A DNA stretch of 64,000 nt from Octadecabacter sp. B2R22 (GTDB taxonomy: Bacteria; Pseudomonadota; Alphaproteobacteria; Rhodobacterales; Rhodobacteraceae). Below are positions 46,788 through 55,939 of this stretch, in pieces (position 1 is the first letter of the stretch; each line of letters opens with the position of its first letter). The translations under genes and the position numbers were made by a program. The stretch covers positions 654,000 through 717,999 of the forward strand of contig NZ_JAHKQJ010000010.1 of the NCBI RefSeq assembly GCF_018861045.1, written 5' to 3'. The notes below the pieces were generated by a model. That model saw nothing but the letters and a program-made list of their open reading frames with translations, made no database searches and was not told the DNA's origin.

Positions 46788-47759
46788 TTACTCGATCAGG
46801 CCAGCTTCTTGGTAGTAGCGTGCTGCGCCGTCGTGCAGCGGAGCAGACAGGCCGGCAGATGCCATGTCAGCTGGGTCCAAGTTTGCGAAAGCAGGGTGCA
46901 GGCCGCGGAAGTCGTCGATGTTGTCGAACACGGACTTAACCAGTGTGTAGACGACGTCTTCGGACACATCAGCGGAGCTTACGAACGTCGCACCAACACC
47001 AAATGTCATAACGTCGTCGTCGTTACCGCGGTACATTCCGCCCGGGATTGTCGCTGAACGGTAGAAGGAGTTGTCTTCAATCAGCTGAGCCACAACATCG
47101 CCAGAAACTTCTACTAGCACGGAATCACATGCTGTAGTCGCTTCAGAGATGGAACCGGATGGGTGACCAACGGTGTAAACCATCGCATCGATCTGGTTGT
47201 CGCAAAGTGCTGCGGACTGCTCGGACGCTTTCAGCTCTGTGGCCAGTGCGAAATCGTCTGTTGTCCAGCCCAAGGCTTCCATCAGAACTTCCATTGTACC
47301 GCGCTGACCGGAACCTGGGTTACCGATGTTGACGCGCTTACCTTGAAGGTCCTCAAAGGATGTGATGCCGCTGTCGGCACGTGCCACAACTGTGAACGGT
47401 TCAGGGTGAACCGAGAAAACAGCCCGAAGGTTTTCGAATGGGCCAGATTCTTCGAAGCGGGATGTGCCGTTATAGGCGTGGTACTGCCAGTCGGACTGAG
47501 CAACACCAAATTCCAATTCGCCTTCGCGGATTGTGTTGATGTTGTAGACCGAACCGCCTGTGGATTCGACGGAACAGCGGACACCGTGGTCACGGCGGCC
47601 TTGGTTAACCAGACGGCAAATCGCGCCACCAGTTGGGTAATAGACACCGGTGACACCACCGGTACCGATTGTGATGAACTCTTCGGCCATGACGGTAGGC
47701 GCTGACATTGTAGCAGCGACTGCAACAGCGGCAAAAGTTGAGATTTTCATTCGGATCAT
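46788..47759 (-). CDS. TAXI-family TRAP transporter binding protein
   Basis: This 323-aa periplasmic protein starts at the ATG at 47759, which has GGGAG 7 bases upstream; the second Met at residue 4 is less well placed. A signal peptide ends near VMAEE. TAXI features are ITIGTGGVTGVYYPTGGAICRLVN, CSVESTGGSVYNINTIREGELEFGVAQSDWQYHAY and GKRVNIGNPGSGQRGTMEVLMEA. Homologues bind glutamate or other small acids, but the ligand here is unknown. It is first in the TAXI-TRAP-usp operon. Confidence 0.94.
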   Translation of the reverse strand: MIRMKISTFAAVAVAATMSAPTVMAEEFITIGTGGVTGVYYPTGGAICRLVNQGRRDHGVRCSVESTGGSVYNINTIREGELEFGVAQSDWQYHAYNGTSRFEESGPFENLRAVFSVHPEPFTVVARADSGITSFEDLQGKRVNIGNPGSGQRGTMEVLMEALGWTTDDFALATELKASEQSAALCDNQIDAMVYTVGHPSGSISEATTACDSVLVEVSGDVVAQLIEDNSFYRSATIPGGMYRGNDDDVMTFGVGATFVSSADVSEDVVYTLVKSVFDNIDDFRGLHPAFANLDPADMASAGLSAPLHDGAARYYQEAGLIE

Positions 47760-47857
47760 TGACGTTCTCCCAAGAACTAATTTGTTTTGGGACGGGTAAT
47801 TGCGAGCATTGGCGTGGTGCCGTTGCCCGTCTTGTTGTTCCGCCCCAGTGCAGCAAT

Positions 47858-47872
47858 GCAGGAGATTCCTGC
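47858..47872. promoter_or_regulatory. Palindrome between TRAP operon and aminotransferase
   Basis: GCAGGA-GAT-TCCTGC is a perfect 6-bp dyad in the divergent spacer. It lies 99 bases upstream of the TAXI start and 115 upstream of the aminotransferase start. It is a candidate site for the response regulator encoded at 51329. Confidence 0.4.
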
Positions 47873-47986
47873 TTGTACCTCGACTGTCTCAGTGGGGGCG
47901 AAACCTGTCTATGCGCGTAACTACCTATATCCCGACACCCCGAGTCATGAGAGGATTTCGGAAAATCTGGGTCGGAGTTTCCCGCC

Positions 47987-49318
47987 ATGAATCACGTCTT
48001 TCCACGTCATTCGAAATCATTGCCGCCGACTGGTCTTGCAGGGGATGGCGTTTATTTGATCGACGAAAATGGCAATCGCTATTTCGATGGGTCAGGCGGT
48101 GCTGCGGTGTCTTGTTTGGGGCACAGCGACCAAGATGTGATCAATGCGATCAAGGATCAGCTTGATCGTATGGCCTTTGCCCACACAAGTTTTTTGTCGT
48201 CGCGTCCTGCCGAACAGTTGGCAGATAAGCTGATCGAACATGCCCCCGAAGGTTTGGATCGTGTTTACTTTGTATCGGGCGGTTCCGAGGCGGTTGAGGC
48301 GGCGTTGAAACTGGCGCGTCAGTACTATGTCGAGATAGGCCAGCCCAAACGGTCCAAGATCATTGCTCGCCGTCAAAGTTATCATGGTAATACCTTGGGT
48401 GCGCTGGCTGTCGGTGGCAATGAATGGCGGCGTGCGCCGTTTGCGCCGTTGCTTATGGACGTCAGTCACATCGCGCCCTGTTACGCCTACCGCGAACAAC
48501 ATGCGGGCGAGAGTGAGGCCGACTTTGGCCAGCGGATGGCCGACGAGTTGGAAGCAGAAATCCTGCGGCTTGGTGCAGATCAGGTTATGGCATTTGTGGC
48601 CGAGCCCGTTGTGGGGGCTACCCTTGGGGCGGTGCCTGCGGCGGATGGCTATTTCAAACGCATCCGTGAAATCTGCGATCAGTATGGTGTTTTGCTTATA
48701 CTTGACGAAGTCATGTGTGGGATGGGGCGAACGGGTACGTTATTTGCTTGCGAACGTGACGACATCAGCCCTGATATTTGCACAATTGCTAAGGGTCTTG
48801 GGGCAGGGTACCAGCCTATCGGGGCTACGCTGTGTTCGTCCAAAATTTATAATGCGATCGAACAGGGCAGCGGGTTTTTCCAACATGGCCATACCTATGT
48901 CGGACACCCAACAGCCTGTGCGGCGGGGTTGGCAGTTGTGGATAAACTTACCTCTGGCTTAGTGGATGGCGTGACTGCGAAAGGTGAGGCGTTACAGGAT
49001 ATGCTGCGTGCAGCATTGGGCCAACATGCGAACGTGGGCGATATTCGCGGACGCGGTTTGTTTGTCGGCGTCGAGTTCGTGAAAGACCGAGACACCAAAG
49101 ATTGCCTTGATCCAGAGATGAAGTTTAACGCCAAGCTCAAGAAGGCCGCATTTGCCCATGGTTTGATTTGTTATCCTATGGGTGGGACAATTGATGGGGT
49201 CCAAGGGGATCATGTGTTGCTCGCGCCTCCGTTTATTTCCACGACGGATCACCTAGACGAAGTCGTCTGCAAATTGACGGCAGCGGTTGCTACCGTCACG
49301 GCCGATCTGGGACTATGA
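47987..49318 (+). CDS. Class III aminotransferase
   Basis: This 443-aa PLP enzyme of fold type I has N-terminal GVYLIDENGNRYFDGSGGAAVSCLGH and the cofactor phosphate motif YFVSGGSEAVEAAL. It also has SYHGNTLGALAVGGN, LLILDEVMCGMGRTG with the PLP Asp, and the Schiff-base Lys in TIAKGLGAGYQPIGA. The subgroup includes omega-amino acid, diamine and taurine aminotransferases. Divergent from a TRAP importer and followed by its likely sensor genes, it probably starts breakdown of the imported amine or amino acid. Confidence 0.9.
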   Translation: MNHVFPRHSKSLPPTGLAGDGVYLIDENGNRYFDGSGGAAVSCLGHSDQDVINAIKDQLDRMAFAHTSFLSSRPAEQLADKLIEHAPEGLDRVYFVSGGSEAVEAALKLARQYYVEIGQPKRSKIIARRQSYHGNTLGALAVGGNEWRRAPFAPLLMDVSHIAPCYAYREQHAGESEADFGQRMADELEAEILRLGADQVMAFVAEPVVGATLGAVPAADGYFKRIREICDQYGVLLILDEVMCGMGRTGTLFACERDDISPDICTIAKGLGAGYQPIGATLCSSKIYNAIEQGSGFFQHGHTYVGHPTACAAGLAVVDKLTSGLVDGVTAKGEALQDMLRAALGQHANVGDIRGRGLFVGVEFVKDRDTKDCLDPEMKFNAKLKKAAFAHGLICYPMGGTIDGVQGDHVLLAPPFISTTDHLDEVVCKLTAAVATVTADLGL

Positions 49319-49354
49319 CTTGATCTGCAACCAAGAACCTAACACAGTTCACCC

Positions 49355-51295
49355 ATGAGGTACTCACTCGGATTTGTTTTGGCGCTGAGCCTAGCAGGGC
49401 TGCAATTCATTGCGATCATTATCGTCGTGTCCACGTCTTACGTGTCCTCCGAACGCGCCATGTTGGAACATGCCCGAGGGCTGATGGATGAGGCTGGTGC
49501 GAATGCAGCTGAACACACCAAACGGTTTCTTGAACCTGCCACGGAAATCACCGAACAGGCCCGCCGTCTGCTGAACAACGGCCTTGTTTCAACAACATCG
49601 CCAGACCAGATGGAACAGTATTTCTTTCAGTTGCTGCGCACGGAAGCCCAGTTGTCGGGGATTTATTACGGGGATGAGGACGGCAATTTCATTTACGTTA
49701 TGAACAGTGATGGCCCGGGTCCGTACCGGACCAAGTTCATTACCATTGAGGGTGGTCAGCGAACGATTGAATACATCTGGCGCGATGCTGAATACGGCGT
49801 CGTTGAACGCAGTTTTGACCCAAGTGACATTTACGATGCGCGGGCGCGGCCATGGTATATTGAGGCAAGCCAGCTGGGATCGCGGATATGGACCGACCCT
49901 TATATTTTCTTCTCGTCCCAGCAACCGGGCATCACGGTGGCGGCACCGATCCAAGGCGTGCAGGGGCGGCTAGACGGTGTCGTGGGCATTGATCTGGATA
50001 TCGCCGACATATCGCTGTTCCTGTCCGATCTTACCATTGGAGATTCAGGCGCAGCTTTTATCCTAAGCGATGATGGCCGTGTCATCGCGCACCCTGACCC
50101 AGCCCGCATCAGCACCCGAAACGAGGACGGGACGATGGGGTTCATCGGCATCGATGATTTCAGTGACCCGATCGTGAGGGCAGCCTTTGCTGACTTCGAC
50201 AGTCGGATTTCATCGTCGACCCAAGCTGTGCAATCAGAGTTCGGGTTTTCTGGCGATCAGTTCATGACCTTGTTGTTGCCTATTCCCGACATTGACCTGC
50301 CGTGGAACATCGCCGTTTTTGCGCCGGAAAACGATTTCATCCAAGGCATCAGGGACAATCTTGCGCGCAATATCTGGATTGCTGCGATCATTTCGATTGT
50401 GACGGCGGTTGCCGGGCTGATCCTTGCGGAACTGATCCTGAAACCGGTGCGGGCCTTTGCGGTGCGCACATCCTTGGTGTCCCAAGGGGAGGTGTCAACG
50501 CGCGCGCCCTTGCCGCGCACCTACAATGAACTGAGCGCGGCGAACGCGACCTTGATCCATGAGATCGCCCAGCGGCGAAAACTAGATGCAAAACTTCAGG
50601 AACTTAATCGGGAACTGTCGCACGTAACGCGGGTGAATATGATGGGGCAAATGGCGACGGGTCTTGCCCATGAGTTGAGCCAACCGCTGACGACGATTTC
50701 CCAGAACCTCGACACGGCCTTGTCCGTCGCCAAGATGGACCCTGCACCAAACGAGGAACTGATTTCTATCCTGACAGAGCTGGACGAGCAGGCGCACCAA
50801 GGCGGGGATATTATCCGTGCTTTGCGGAGTTTTGTGCGCAAAGACAAGGGCACCCCACAGCCGTTCGAGCTCAAGGAGCTTGTGGAGCAAACCCAACGGT
50901 TGGTGCGCCAAGAGCTAGAGGCAGGGGCCATAACCATTGATACGCACATCCCTGATCTGCGCTGCGCAATTGGGAATCGTGTGCAAGTCGCGCAGGTTCT
51001 TATCAACCTTCTTCGCAATGCAATTGATGCGATCCTTACAGCCGAAACCACCGAGAGAACGATCACGATTTCCGCGCAGCAATTGCCTGACATGATCGAA
51101 GTCAGAGTGGCCGATAGCGGCCCCGGAGTTGATCCCGAGTTGACGTTGTTCAAGGAGTTCCAAACCAGCAAGCCGGATGGCTTGGGCTTGGGGCTTTCGA
51201 TCTCGCGCACGATCATCGAGGCGGGCGGCGGCGACCTTTGGTATGATGAGCCTTCTCAGCAGTTCCGTTTTACAGTCCCCTGTGAAACGCCTTAG
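49355..51295 (+). CDS. Membrane sensor histidine kinase with Cache domain (DctB/DctS-like)
   Basis: This 646-aa protein has one transmembrane helix at about 5-27, then a periplasmic double-Cache ligand domain (about 35-325, with YIWRDAEYGVVERSFDPSDIYDARARPWYIEA). The second helix is at about 340-365, followed by a short linker and coiled coil. The dimerisation domain carries the phospho-acceptor His439 in GLAHELSQPLTTI. The ATPase domain has NLLRNAIDA, DSGPGVD and GLGLGLSIS. It likely senses the TRAP substrate or a relative. A response regulator gene follows 33 bases downstream. Confidence 0.94.
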   Translation: MRYSLGFVLALSLAGLQFIAIIIVVSTSYVSSERAMLEHARGLMDEAGANAAEHTKRFLEPATEITEQARRLLNNGLVSTTSPDQMEQYFFQLLRTEAQLSGIYYGDEDGNFIYVMNSDGPGPYRTKFITIEGGQRTIEYIWRDAEYGVVERSFDPSDIYDARARPWYIEASQLGSRIWTDPYIFFSSQQPGITVAAPIQGVQGRLDGVVGIDLDIADISLFLSDLTIGDSGAAFILSDDGRVIAHPDPARISTRNEDGTMGFIGIDDFSDPIVRAAFADFDSRISSSTQAVQSEFGFSGDQFMTLLLPIPDIDLPWNIAVFAPENDFIQGIRDNLARNIWIAAIISIVTAVAGLILAELILKPVRAFAVRTSLVSQGEVSTRAPLPRTYNELSAANATLIHEIAQRRKLDAKLQELNRELSHVTRVNMMGQMATGLAHELSQPLTTISQNLDTALSVAKMDPAPNEELISILTELDEQAHQGGDIIRALRSFVRKDKGTPQPFELKELVEQTQRLVRQELEAGAITIDTHIPDLRCAIGNRVQVAQVLINLLRNAIDAILTAETTERTITISAQQLPDMIEVRVADSGPGVDPELTLFKEFQTSKPDGLGLGLSISRTIIEAGGGDLWYDEPSQQFRFTVPCETP

Positions 51296-51328
51296 GTTAG
51301 ATCACACCCGAATTTAGGCAGCCCTATC

Positions 51329-51970
51329 ATGGTCGATACTCCGTCCACTCAAACCTCAACCGTTTTCCTAATTGATGATGACGCGGATGTGCGCACCAGC
51401 TTGTCGCGGGCGTTGAATAAACGCGGCTTTTTGGTTCGCACTTTTGAGGATGCACGTCAGTTTCTCGACACGTATGATCCCGCCCAACTGGGGTGTTTGG
51501 TGCTGGATTACGGTCTGCCGCAGATGGATGGTTTGAAGCTGCAAAAGGTATTGGCAGAAAAGCACATCAGTATTCCGATCATCTTTATCTCGGGTCACGG
51601 TGGGGTTCCGGAAACCGTTCAGGCGATGAAGGCAGGGGCCGTGGACTTTTTGGAGAAACCGTTTCGCCAGAAAGTCCTTGTTGATTGTATCAATGCGGCC
51701 TTCTTGGCCGATCTCGAAAAACGCGCCGAGGAAAGTCAGCGCACCAACGCGCTGCAACGGTTTGCGACGCTGACGTTGCGCGAAAAAGAAGTTGCCAACT
51801 TTATGATCGCCAACCCGTCCAGCACCTCCAGCAAGGAGATCGGGCGGGAGTTGGACATCAGCCCGCGCACGGTGGATCATCACCGCGCGCGGATACTTGA
51901 GAAAATGGATATCGGATCGGTGGCGGAACTCATTGATCTGTCACTGCCACAGGCCGACCGCCTCGAATGA
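51329..51970 (+). CDS. Response regulator, FixJ/NarL type with LuxR helix-turn-helix
   Basis: The 213-aa protein has a receiver domain (about 8-125) with the acidic pair in LIDDDADVR, phospho-acceptor Asp60 (LVLDYGLPQMDG), and the switch Ser and Lys in FISGHGG and FLEKPFRQ. The LuxR-type output helix-turn-helix (about 148-205) is TLREKEVANFMIANPSSTSSKEIGRELDISPRTVDHHR. This matches the Rhodobacter DctS/DctR arrangement rather than sigma-54-dependent DctB/DctD. It should regulate the divergent TRAP and aminotransferase genes. Confidence 0.94.
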   Translation: MVDTPSTQTSTVFLIDDDADVRTSLSRALNKRGFLVRTFEDARQFLDTYDPAQLGCLVLDYGLPQMDGLKLQKVLAEKHISIPIIFISGHGGVPETVQAMKAGAVDFLEKPFRQKVLVDCINAAFLADLEKRAEESQRTNALQRFATLTLREKEVANFMIANPSSTSSKEIGRELDISPRTVDHHRARILEKMDIGSVAELIDLSLPQADRLE

Positions 51971-52100
51971 GACAGTCATGGGGCGCGGTGGTCTGACGTC
52001 CGCTTTCGGCAGGGCATATTCCTGAGTTTGTTTTCTCGTAATGGCCCGTTGTGGGGCGTAAGCGCAGCCCGTACTGTCTTAGAAAGTCAAAGGGCATGTC

Positions 52101-52646
52101 ATGGCGCAAAAAGCGACGATCTACAAAGTTGAACTTTCGGTCTGTGATATGGATCGTCACTACTATGAGACCCATAAACTGACAGTGGCCAAACATCCGT
52201 CAGAAACGGATGAGCGCCTGATGGTGCGCATCCTCGCGTTTGCCCTGAATGCCCATGAGCATCTGGAAATGACCAAGGGGCTTTCAACCGATGATGAGCC
52301 CGACATCTGGCAGAAAAGCCTGAGTGGTGAGCTGGAACTTTGGGTGGCTTTGGGCTTGCCGAGCGAAAAGGTTGTGCGTCAGTCCTGCGGTAAGGCTGAT
52401 CGGGTTATTGTGTATAGTTACGGGGGCAGGCCCGCAGACATTTGGTGGGATAAGATCAAAAACAGCACCACCCGTTTTGACACTCTTCAGGTCATGAACC
52501 TAACAGAAGACGTCACGCGTGATTTGGGCGCACTGGCAAACAGATCAATGCAGGTGCAGGTAAACATTCAGGACGGCGAAGTTATGGTCAGTGTCGGCGA
52601 CAGCATCGTCTATGTGACGCCGATTGAGTGGAAACATGCGGGTTAG
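52101..52646 (+). CDS. yaeQ: YaeQ family protein
   Basis: This 181-aa protein matches YaeQ over its length: KATIYKVELSVCDMDRHYYETHKLTVAKHPSETDERLMVRILAFAL, DEPDIWQKSLSGELELWVALGLPSEK and ADRVIVYSYGGRPADIWWDKIK. The fold is related to PD-(D/E)XK nucleases, with the acidic core partly kept. Function is not established; E. coli YaeQ was found as a suppressor of rfaH defects. It lies 12 bases before the exonuclease gene. Confidence 0.9.
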   Translation: MAQKATIYKVELSVCDMDRHYYETHKLTVAKHPSETDERLMVRILAFALNAHEHLEMTKGLSTDDEPDIWQKSLSGELELWVALGLPSEKVVRQSCGKADRVIVYSYGGRPADIWWDKIKNSTTRFDTLQVMNLTEDVTRDLGALANRSMQVQVNIQDGEVMVSVGDSIVYVTPIEWKHAG

Positions 52647-52658
52647 GTCGCCAAAGAC

Positions 52659-53270
52659 GTGTTGAATAAATTTGGACACCTCACGACGCTGCCCGACGGC
52701 CCGTTTCGGTTTATCGCGTTGGATGTAGAAACAGCGGGCAATTCGGTCGGCAGTATTTGCCAGATCGGGCTTTGTTTCGTCGGTGACACGGGTGACATGC
52801 AAACCTATTCCGTCTTGATCGACCCAGAAGTGCCGTTCGAACCCTTCAATACACAACTGCACGGGATCAGCGCCCAAACGGTCGCAGGTGCGGGGACATT
52901 TCCGACGGTATATGGTGCATTGTTTGAAATCCTGAACGGCCATTCTCTCGTGCAGCACAGCACGTTTGATGAAAAGGCGCTGACCTCCGCCTGCGCGCGG
53001 TACGGCATTCCCATGATTACCTCTCATTGGACGAACAGCGTTTCAGTGGCCCGCCAAGCCTGGCCAGAGCTAAAAGGGGCAGGGGGGCATGGCCTCGCGA
53101 ACCTCAAAAAGCATCTCGGGCTTGAATTTCATCACCATGACGCTGGAGAGGATGCACGCGCGGCGGCCACAGTTGTCTTGAAAGCTGAGGCGACCTTGGG
53201 TTCGGCCTTGTCCCATCTTAAGACCAATCGCCAGTTGGCATTTCAGTTTGAAGATCGCGCAGGGCGATAG
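52659..53270 (+). CDS. DEDDh 3'-5' exonuclease (DnaQ/epsilon-like)
   Basis: The protein is 203 aa from a GTG start, the only start upstream of the first catalytic motif with reasonable length. The exonuclease motifs are ALDVETAG (Exo I Asp and Glu), VQHSTFDEKAL (Exo II Asp) and HHHDAGEDARAAA (Exo III His and Asp). It is a free-standing proofreading-type nuclease with no BRCT or polymerase domain. It is probably co-transcribed with yaeQ. Confidence 0.88.
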   Translation: MLNKFGHLTTLPDGPFRFIALDVETAGNSVGSICQIGLCFVGDTGDMQTYSVLIDPEVPFEPFNTQLHGISAQTVAGAGTFPTVYGALFEILNGHSLVQHSTFDEKALTSACARYGIPMITSHWTNSVSVARQAWPELKGAGGHGLANLKKHLGLEFHHHDAGEDARAAATVVLKAEATLGSALSHLKTNRQLAFQFEDRAGR

Positions 53271-53742
53271 CGACGATCGAGTTGTTCCTGCGGTGCCAAC
53301 AACAGGCTGGCCTCGCGGCCTGCGCAAACGTGATGCCGCGCCCCGTTGGCAATGGCCACTTCAGGGGAAGCTGCACTGAAGAAAGTCGGTAAAATGGGCT
53401 CTTCGCGGTCATTCTTCGCCTTGCAGCATTTGGCTCTATAGATCGCACGACCACTGCCGCCCACGGCCCAAACCGAACATTGACCAAACCTCGGCCATGC
53501 TGTGAGCGCGGCCCGCATTGCCGACATTCGCCGTGAGTACGAAACCAGAGGCTGCTCGAGCTTACACGCTGCGGTACGATCCGGACTTGAGCGGGTGCAG
53601 CTACTGCTTACGCAGCATAGGGCCCTCTGTGGCGCAGCAATTTCACCAAGCCGGCCATTGGATCGGGCAAAAACAGTTGCAATTCAAACTGTGAAGTCGT
53701 CAGAGCGTCGCGAATGTCTTGATTGCGAAGCCGGTAAAGAGC
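53271..53742. other. 472-base stretch without a supported gene
   Basis: Several short frames exist on both strands, but none has a ribosome binding site or a recognisable domain. The best is 53533-53694 (plus, GTG, 53 codons), which contains CSYCLRS. The stretch separates the exonuclease operon from the convergent sugar locus and may be decayed DNA. Confidence 0.4.
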
Positions 53743-54861
53743 CTAGGGAAGGTCAATCCAGGTTGCCTTATCACGTGATGACCGCTGGCAGGCGTCTACA
53801 AAGCGCACTCCATCCAGCCCCTCTTGGGCTCCCAGCGTTGCGCCGGATAGGTTCTGATTTGTGATAGCGTCCGCTGCCTCTCGATAGAGCGTTGCGAAGG
53901 CTTCCAGATAGCCTTCTGGATGGCCCGCTGGAATTCGCGTGACAGCGGTGGCAGCAGGGCTTGCGGCACCACTAGCCCGAGTGATCATCTGGGGCGCGGT
54001 CCCCAGTTCGGCAAACCACAGAACGTTCGGGTTTTCCTGTACCCAACGCAGCGATCCCTTTGTTCCATAGACGGCCAAGGTCAGGTTGTTTTCGTTACCA
54101 ATCGCAACTTGGCTTGCCCAAACATGACCGCGCGCGCCGCCCTCAAATTGCAGCGTGATGCGTGCATCATCGTCGACCAGTCGTCCCGCGACATTTGAAC
54201 TGAGCGTTGCACTCAGCGACGTGACATGCAGGCCGGTTACAAAACAGGCAAGGTTATGGGCGTGGGTGCCTATGTCGCCAATGGCCCCGCCGCCTGATTG
54301 GGCCGGGTCCATGCGCCATTTGGCTTGTTTGTTATCCTCGGCGGGGGCCTCGCTGAGCCAGTCCTGCAGGTAGTTCGCCTCGACGATGCGGATGTCACCA
54401 AGTGCTCCATCGGCCACCATTTGGCGTGCCTGCCGGATCAAAGGGTAGCCAGTGTAATTATGGGTAAGAAAGAAATGTCCCTTGGAGGATTTGGCGGCTT
54501 CCACCAGGCTTTCGGCTTGTGCCAAGGTCGCGGTCATCGGCTTGTCGCATATGACGGAGATGTCGTGAGCCAAGAACGCCTCGGCAATCGGTCCGTGCAA
54601 ATGGTTTGGTGTGACGATGGACACAGCGTCAATTCCATCCGATCGCGCGGCCTCGGCCTTCGCCATCTCGTTGTAATCCGAATAAGAGCGATAATCCGCA
54701 ATGCCAAGCTCAGCCGCGAAGGCGTGGGCGCGTGCTGGGTCAGACGAAAAGGCACCCGCGACCAAATCAAAGCAGCCGTCCAAACGCGCGGCCATGCGGT
54801 GCACACCACCGATGAAAGCGCCTTGGCCCCCGCCGACCATGCCGAGTTTTAGGTGAGCCAT
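53743..54861 (-). CDS. Gfo/Idh/MocA-family oxidoreductase 1
   Basis: This 372-aa protein has an N-terminal Rossmann domain (LKLGMVGGGQGAFIGGVHRMAARL), the family motif VICDKPMTATLAQAESLVEAA with the catalytic-region Lys in DKP, and a C-terminal alpha/beta substrate domain (GGGAIGDIGTHAHNLACFVTGL, with Asp and His as likely catalytic pair). It oxidises or reduces a sugar or inositol hydroxyl with NAD(P). It is the last gene of the sugar operon, one base after the TIM-barrel gene. Confidence 0.9.
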   Translation of the reverse strand: MAHLKLGMVGGGQGAFIGGVHRMAARLDGCFDLVAGAFSSDPARAHAFAAELGIADYRSYSDYNEMAKAEAARSDGIDAVSIVTPNHLHGPIAEAFLAHDISVICDKPMTATLAQAESLVEAAKSSKGHFFLTHNYTGYPLIRQARQMVADGALGDIRIVEANYLQDWLSEAPAEDNKQAKWRMDPAQSGGGAIGDIGTHAHNLACFVTGLHVTSLSATLSSNVAGRLVDDDARITLQFEGGARGHVWASQVAIGNENNLTLAVYGTKGSLRWVQENPNVLWFAELGTAPQMITRASGAASPAATAVTRIPAGHPEGYLEAFATLYREAADAITNQNLSGATLGAQEGLDGVRFVDACQRSSRDKATWIDLP

Positions 54862-54862
54862 T

Positions 54863-55918
54863 TTAGAACCCCATCATTTTGCGCAGGGCCGCCGGATCAG
54901 ACGTGCCACCTGCGAAGTCGTCAAAGGCCCGCTCGGTCTGTCGGATCAGGTGATCGGCGATGAAGGGCGCACCTTCCGCAGCACCTTGTTCTGGATGCTT
55001 TAGGCAGCATTCCCACTCTAGCACCGCCCAGCCATCAAACCCGTATTGGGTGAGCTTCGAAAAGATGCCTTTGAAATCGACTTGACCATCCCCGAGCGAG
55101 CGGAAGCGGCCTGCACGGTCGGACCAATCGGCGTAACCGGAATAAACACCCTGTTTGCCCGTCGGATTGAACTCGGCATCCTTGACGTGAAAGGCACTGA
55201 TGCGGTCGTGGTAAATGTCGATGAAAGCCAGATAGTCCATTTGTTGTAGCAGGAAGTGCGAGGGATCGTAGGTGATCTTGCAGCGTGGGTGATTGTCGAG
55301 GGCTTCAAGAAACCTCTCGAACGTGGTGCCGTCGAACACGTCTTCGCCGGGGTGAATCTCAAAGCCAAGATCGACGCCTGCGTCGTCATAGACATCCAAA
55401 ATCGGCTTCCAACGGCGCGCCAATTCACCAAAAGCTTCATCGATCAAACCCGCGGGCCGCTGGGGCCATGGATAGAGATATGGAAACGCGAGCGATCCGG
55501 TGAAGCCGACAGCCCCTTTCAGTCCCAGATTTTTCGATGCTTGTGCAACCTTTGTGACCTGATCCACAGCCCATGCCTGACGCTCGGCAGGTTTGCCATG
55601 CAGGTGCACTGGCGCGAAAGCATCAAAGGCTGTGTCATAGGCCGGATGCACGGCGACAAGCTGGCTTTGCAAATGGCAAGACAGCTCGGTAATGGTGACG
55701 CCGTGTTCGGCGCAGACTCCGATGATTTCATCGCAATAGACCTTGCTCGATGCGGCCTTGTCCAAGTCAAAAACCCGCACATCCCATGACGGAATCTGCA
55801 CGCCCTTATAGCCCAAATCCGCGGCCCATTCGACAATGGCGGACAGTGAATTGAACGGTGCTTCGTCCCCCAAAAATTGGGCGAGAAACAACGCGGGGCC
55901 TTTGATCGAAGGGGTCAT
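54863..55918 (-). CDS. Xylose isomerase-like TIM-barrel protein 1 (sugar phosphate isomerase/epimerase family)
   Basis: This 351-aa AP-endonuclease-family-2 fold has the divalent-metal ligands expected for sugar isomerases: Glu in LGFEIHPGED, Asp in ITYDPSHFLLQ, His in ISAFHVKDAEF and Glu in AVLEWECCL. Members isomerise or epimerise sugars or cleave 3-keto-glycosides. It is paired with the neighbouring Gfo/Idh/MocA gene, a pairing seen in inositol and keto-glycoside pathways. The substrate is unknown. Confidence 0.88.
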   Translation of the reverse strand: MTPSIKGPALFLAQFLGDEAPFNSLSAIVEWAADLGYKGVQIPSWDVRVFDLDKAASSKVYCDEIIGVCAEHGVTITELSCHLQSQLVAVHPAYDTAFDAFAPVHLHGKPAERQAWAVDQVTKVAQASKNLGLKGAVGFTGSLAFPYLYPWPQRPAGLIDEAFGELARRWKPILDVYDDAGVDLGFEIHPGEDVFDGTTFERFLEALDNHPRCKITYDPSHFLLQQMDYLAFIDIYHDRISAFHVKDAEFNPTGKQGVYSGYADWSDRAGRFRSLGDGQVDFKGIFSKLTQYGFDGWAVLEWECCLKHPEQGAAEGAPFIADHLIRQTERAFDDFAGGTSDPAALRKMMGF

Positions 55919-55939
55919 CTTATTCTCCGTAAACTATAC

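Noticed and set aside
53533..53694. 53-codon GTG frame with CSYCLRS
   Set aside because: No ribosome binding site and no family; could be a remnant, but not enough for a gene call.
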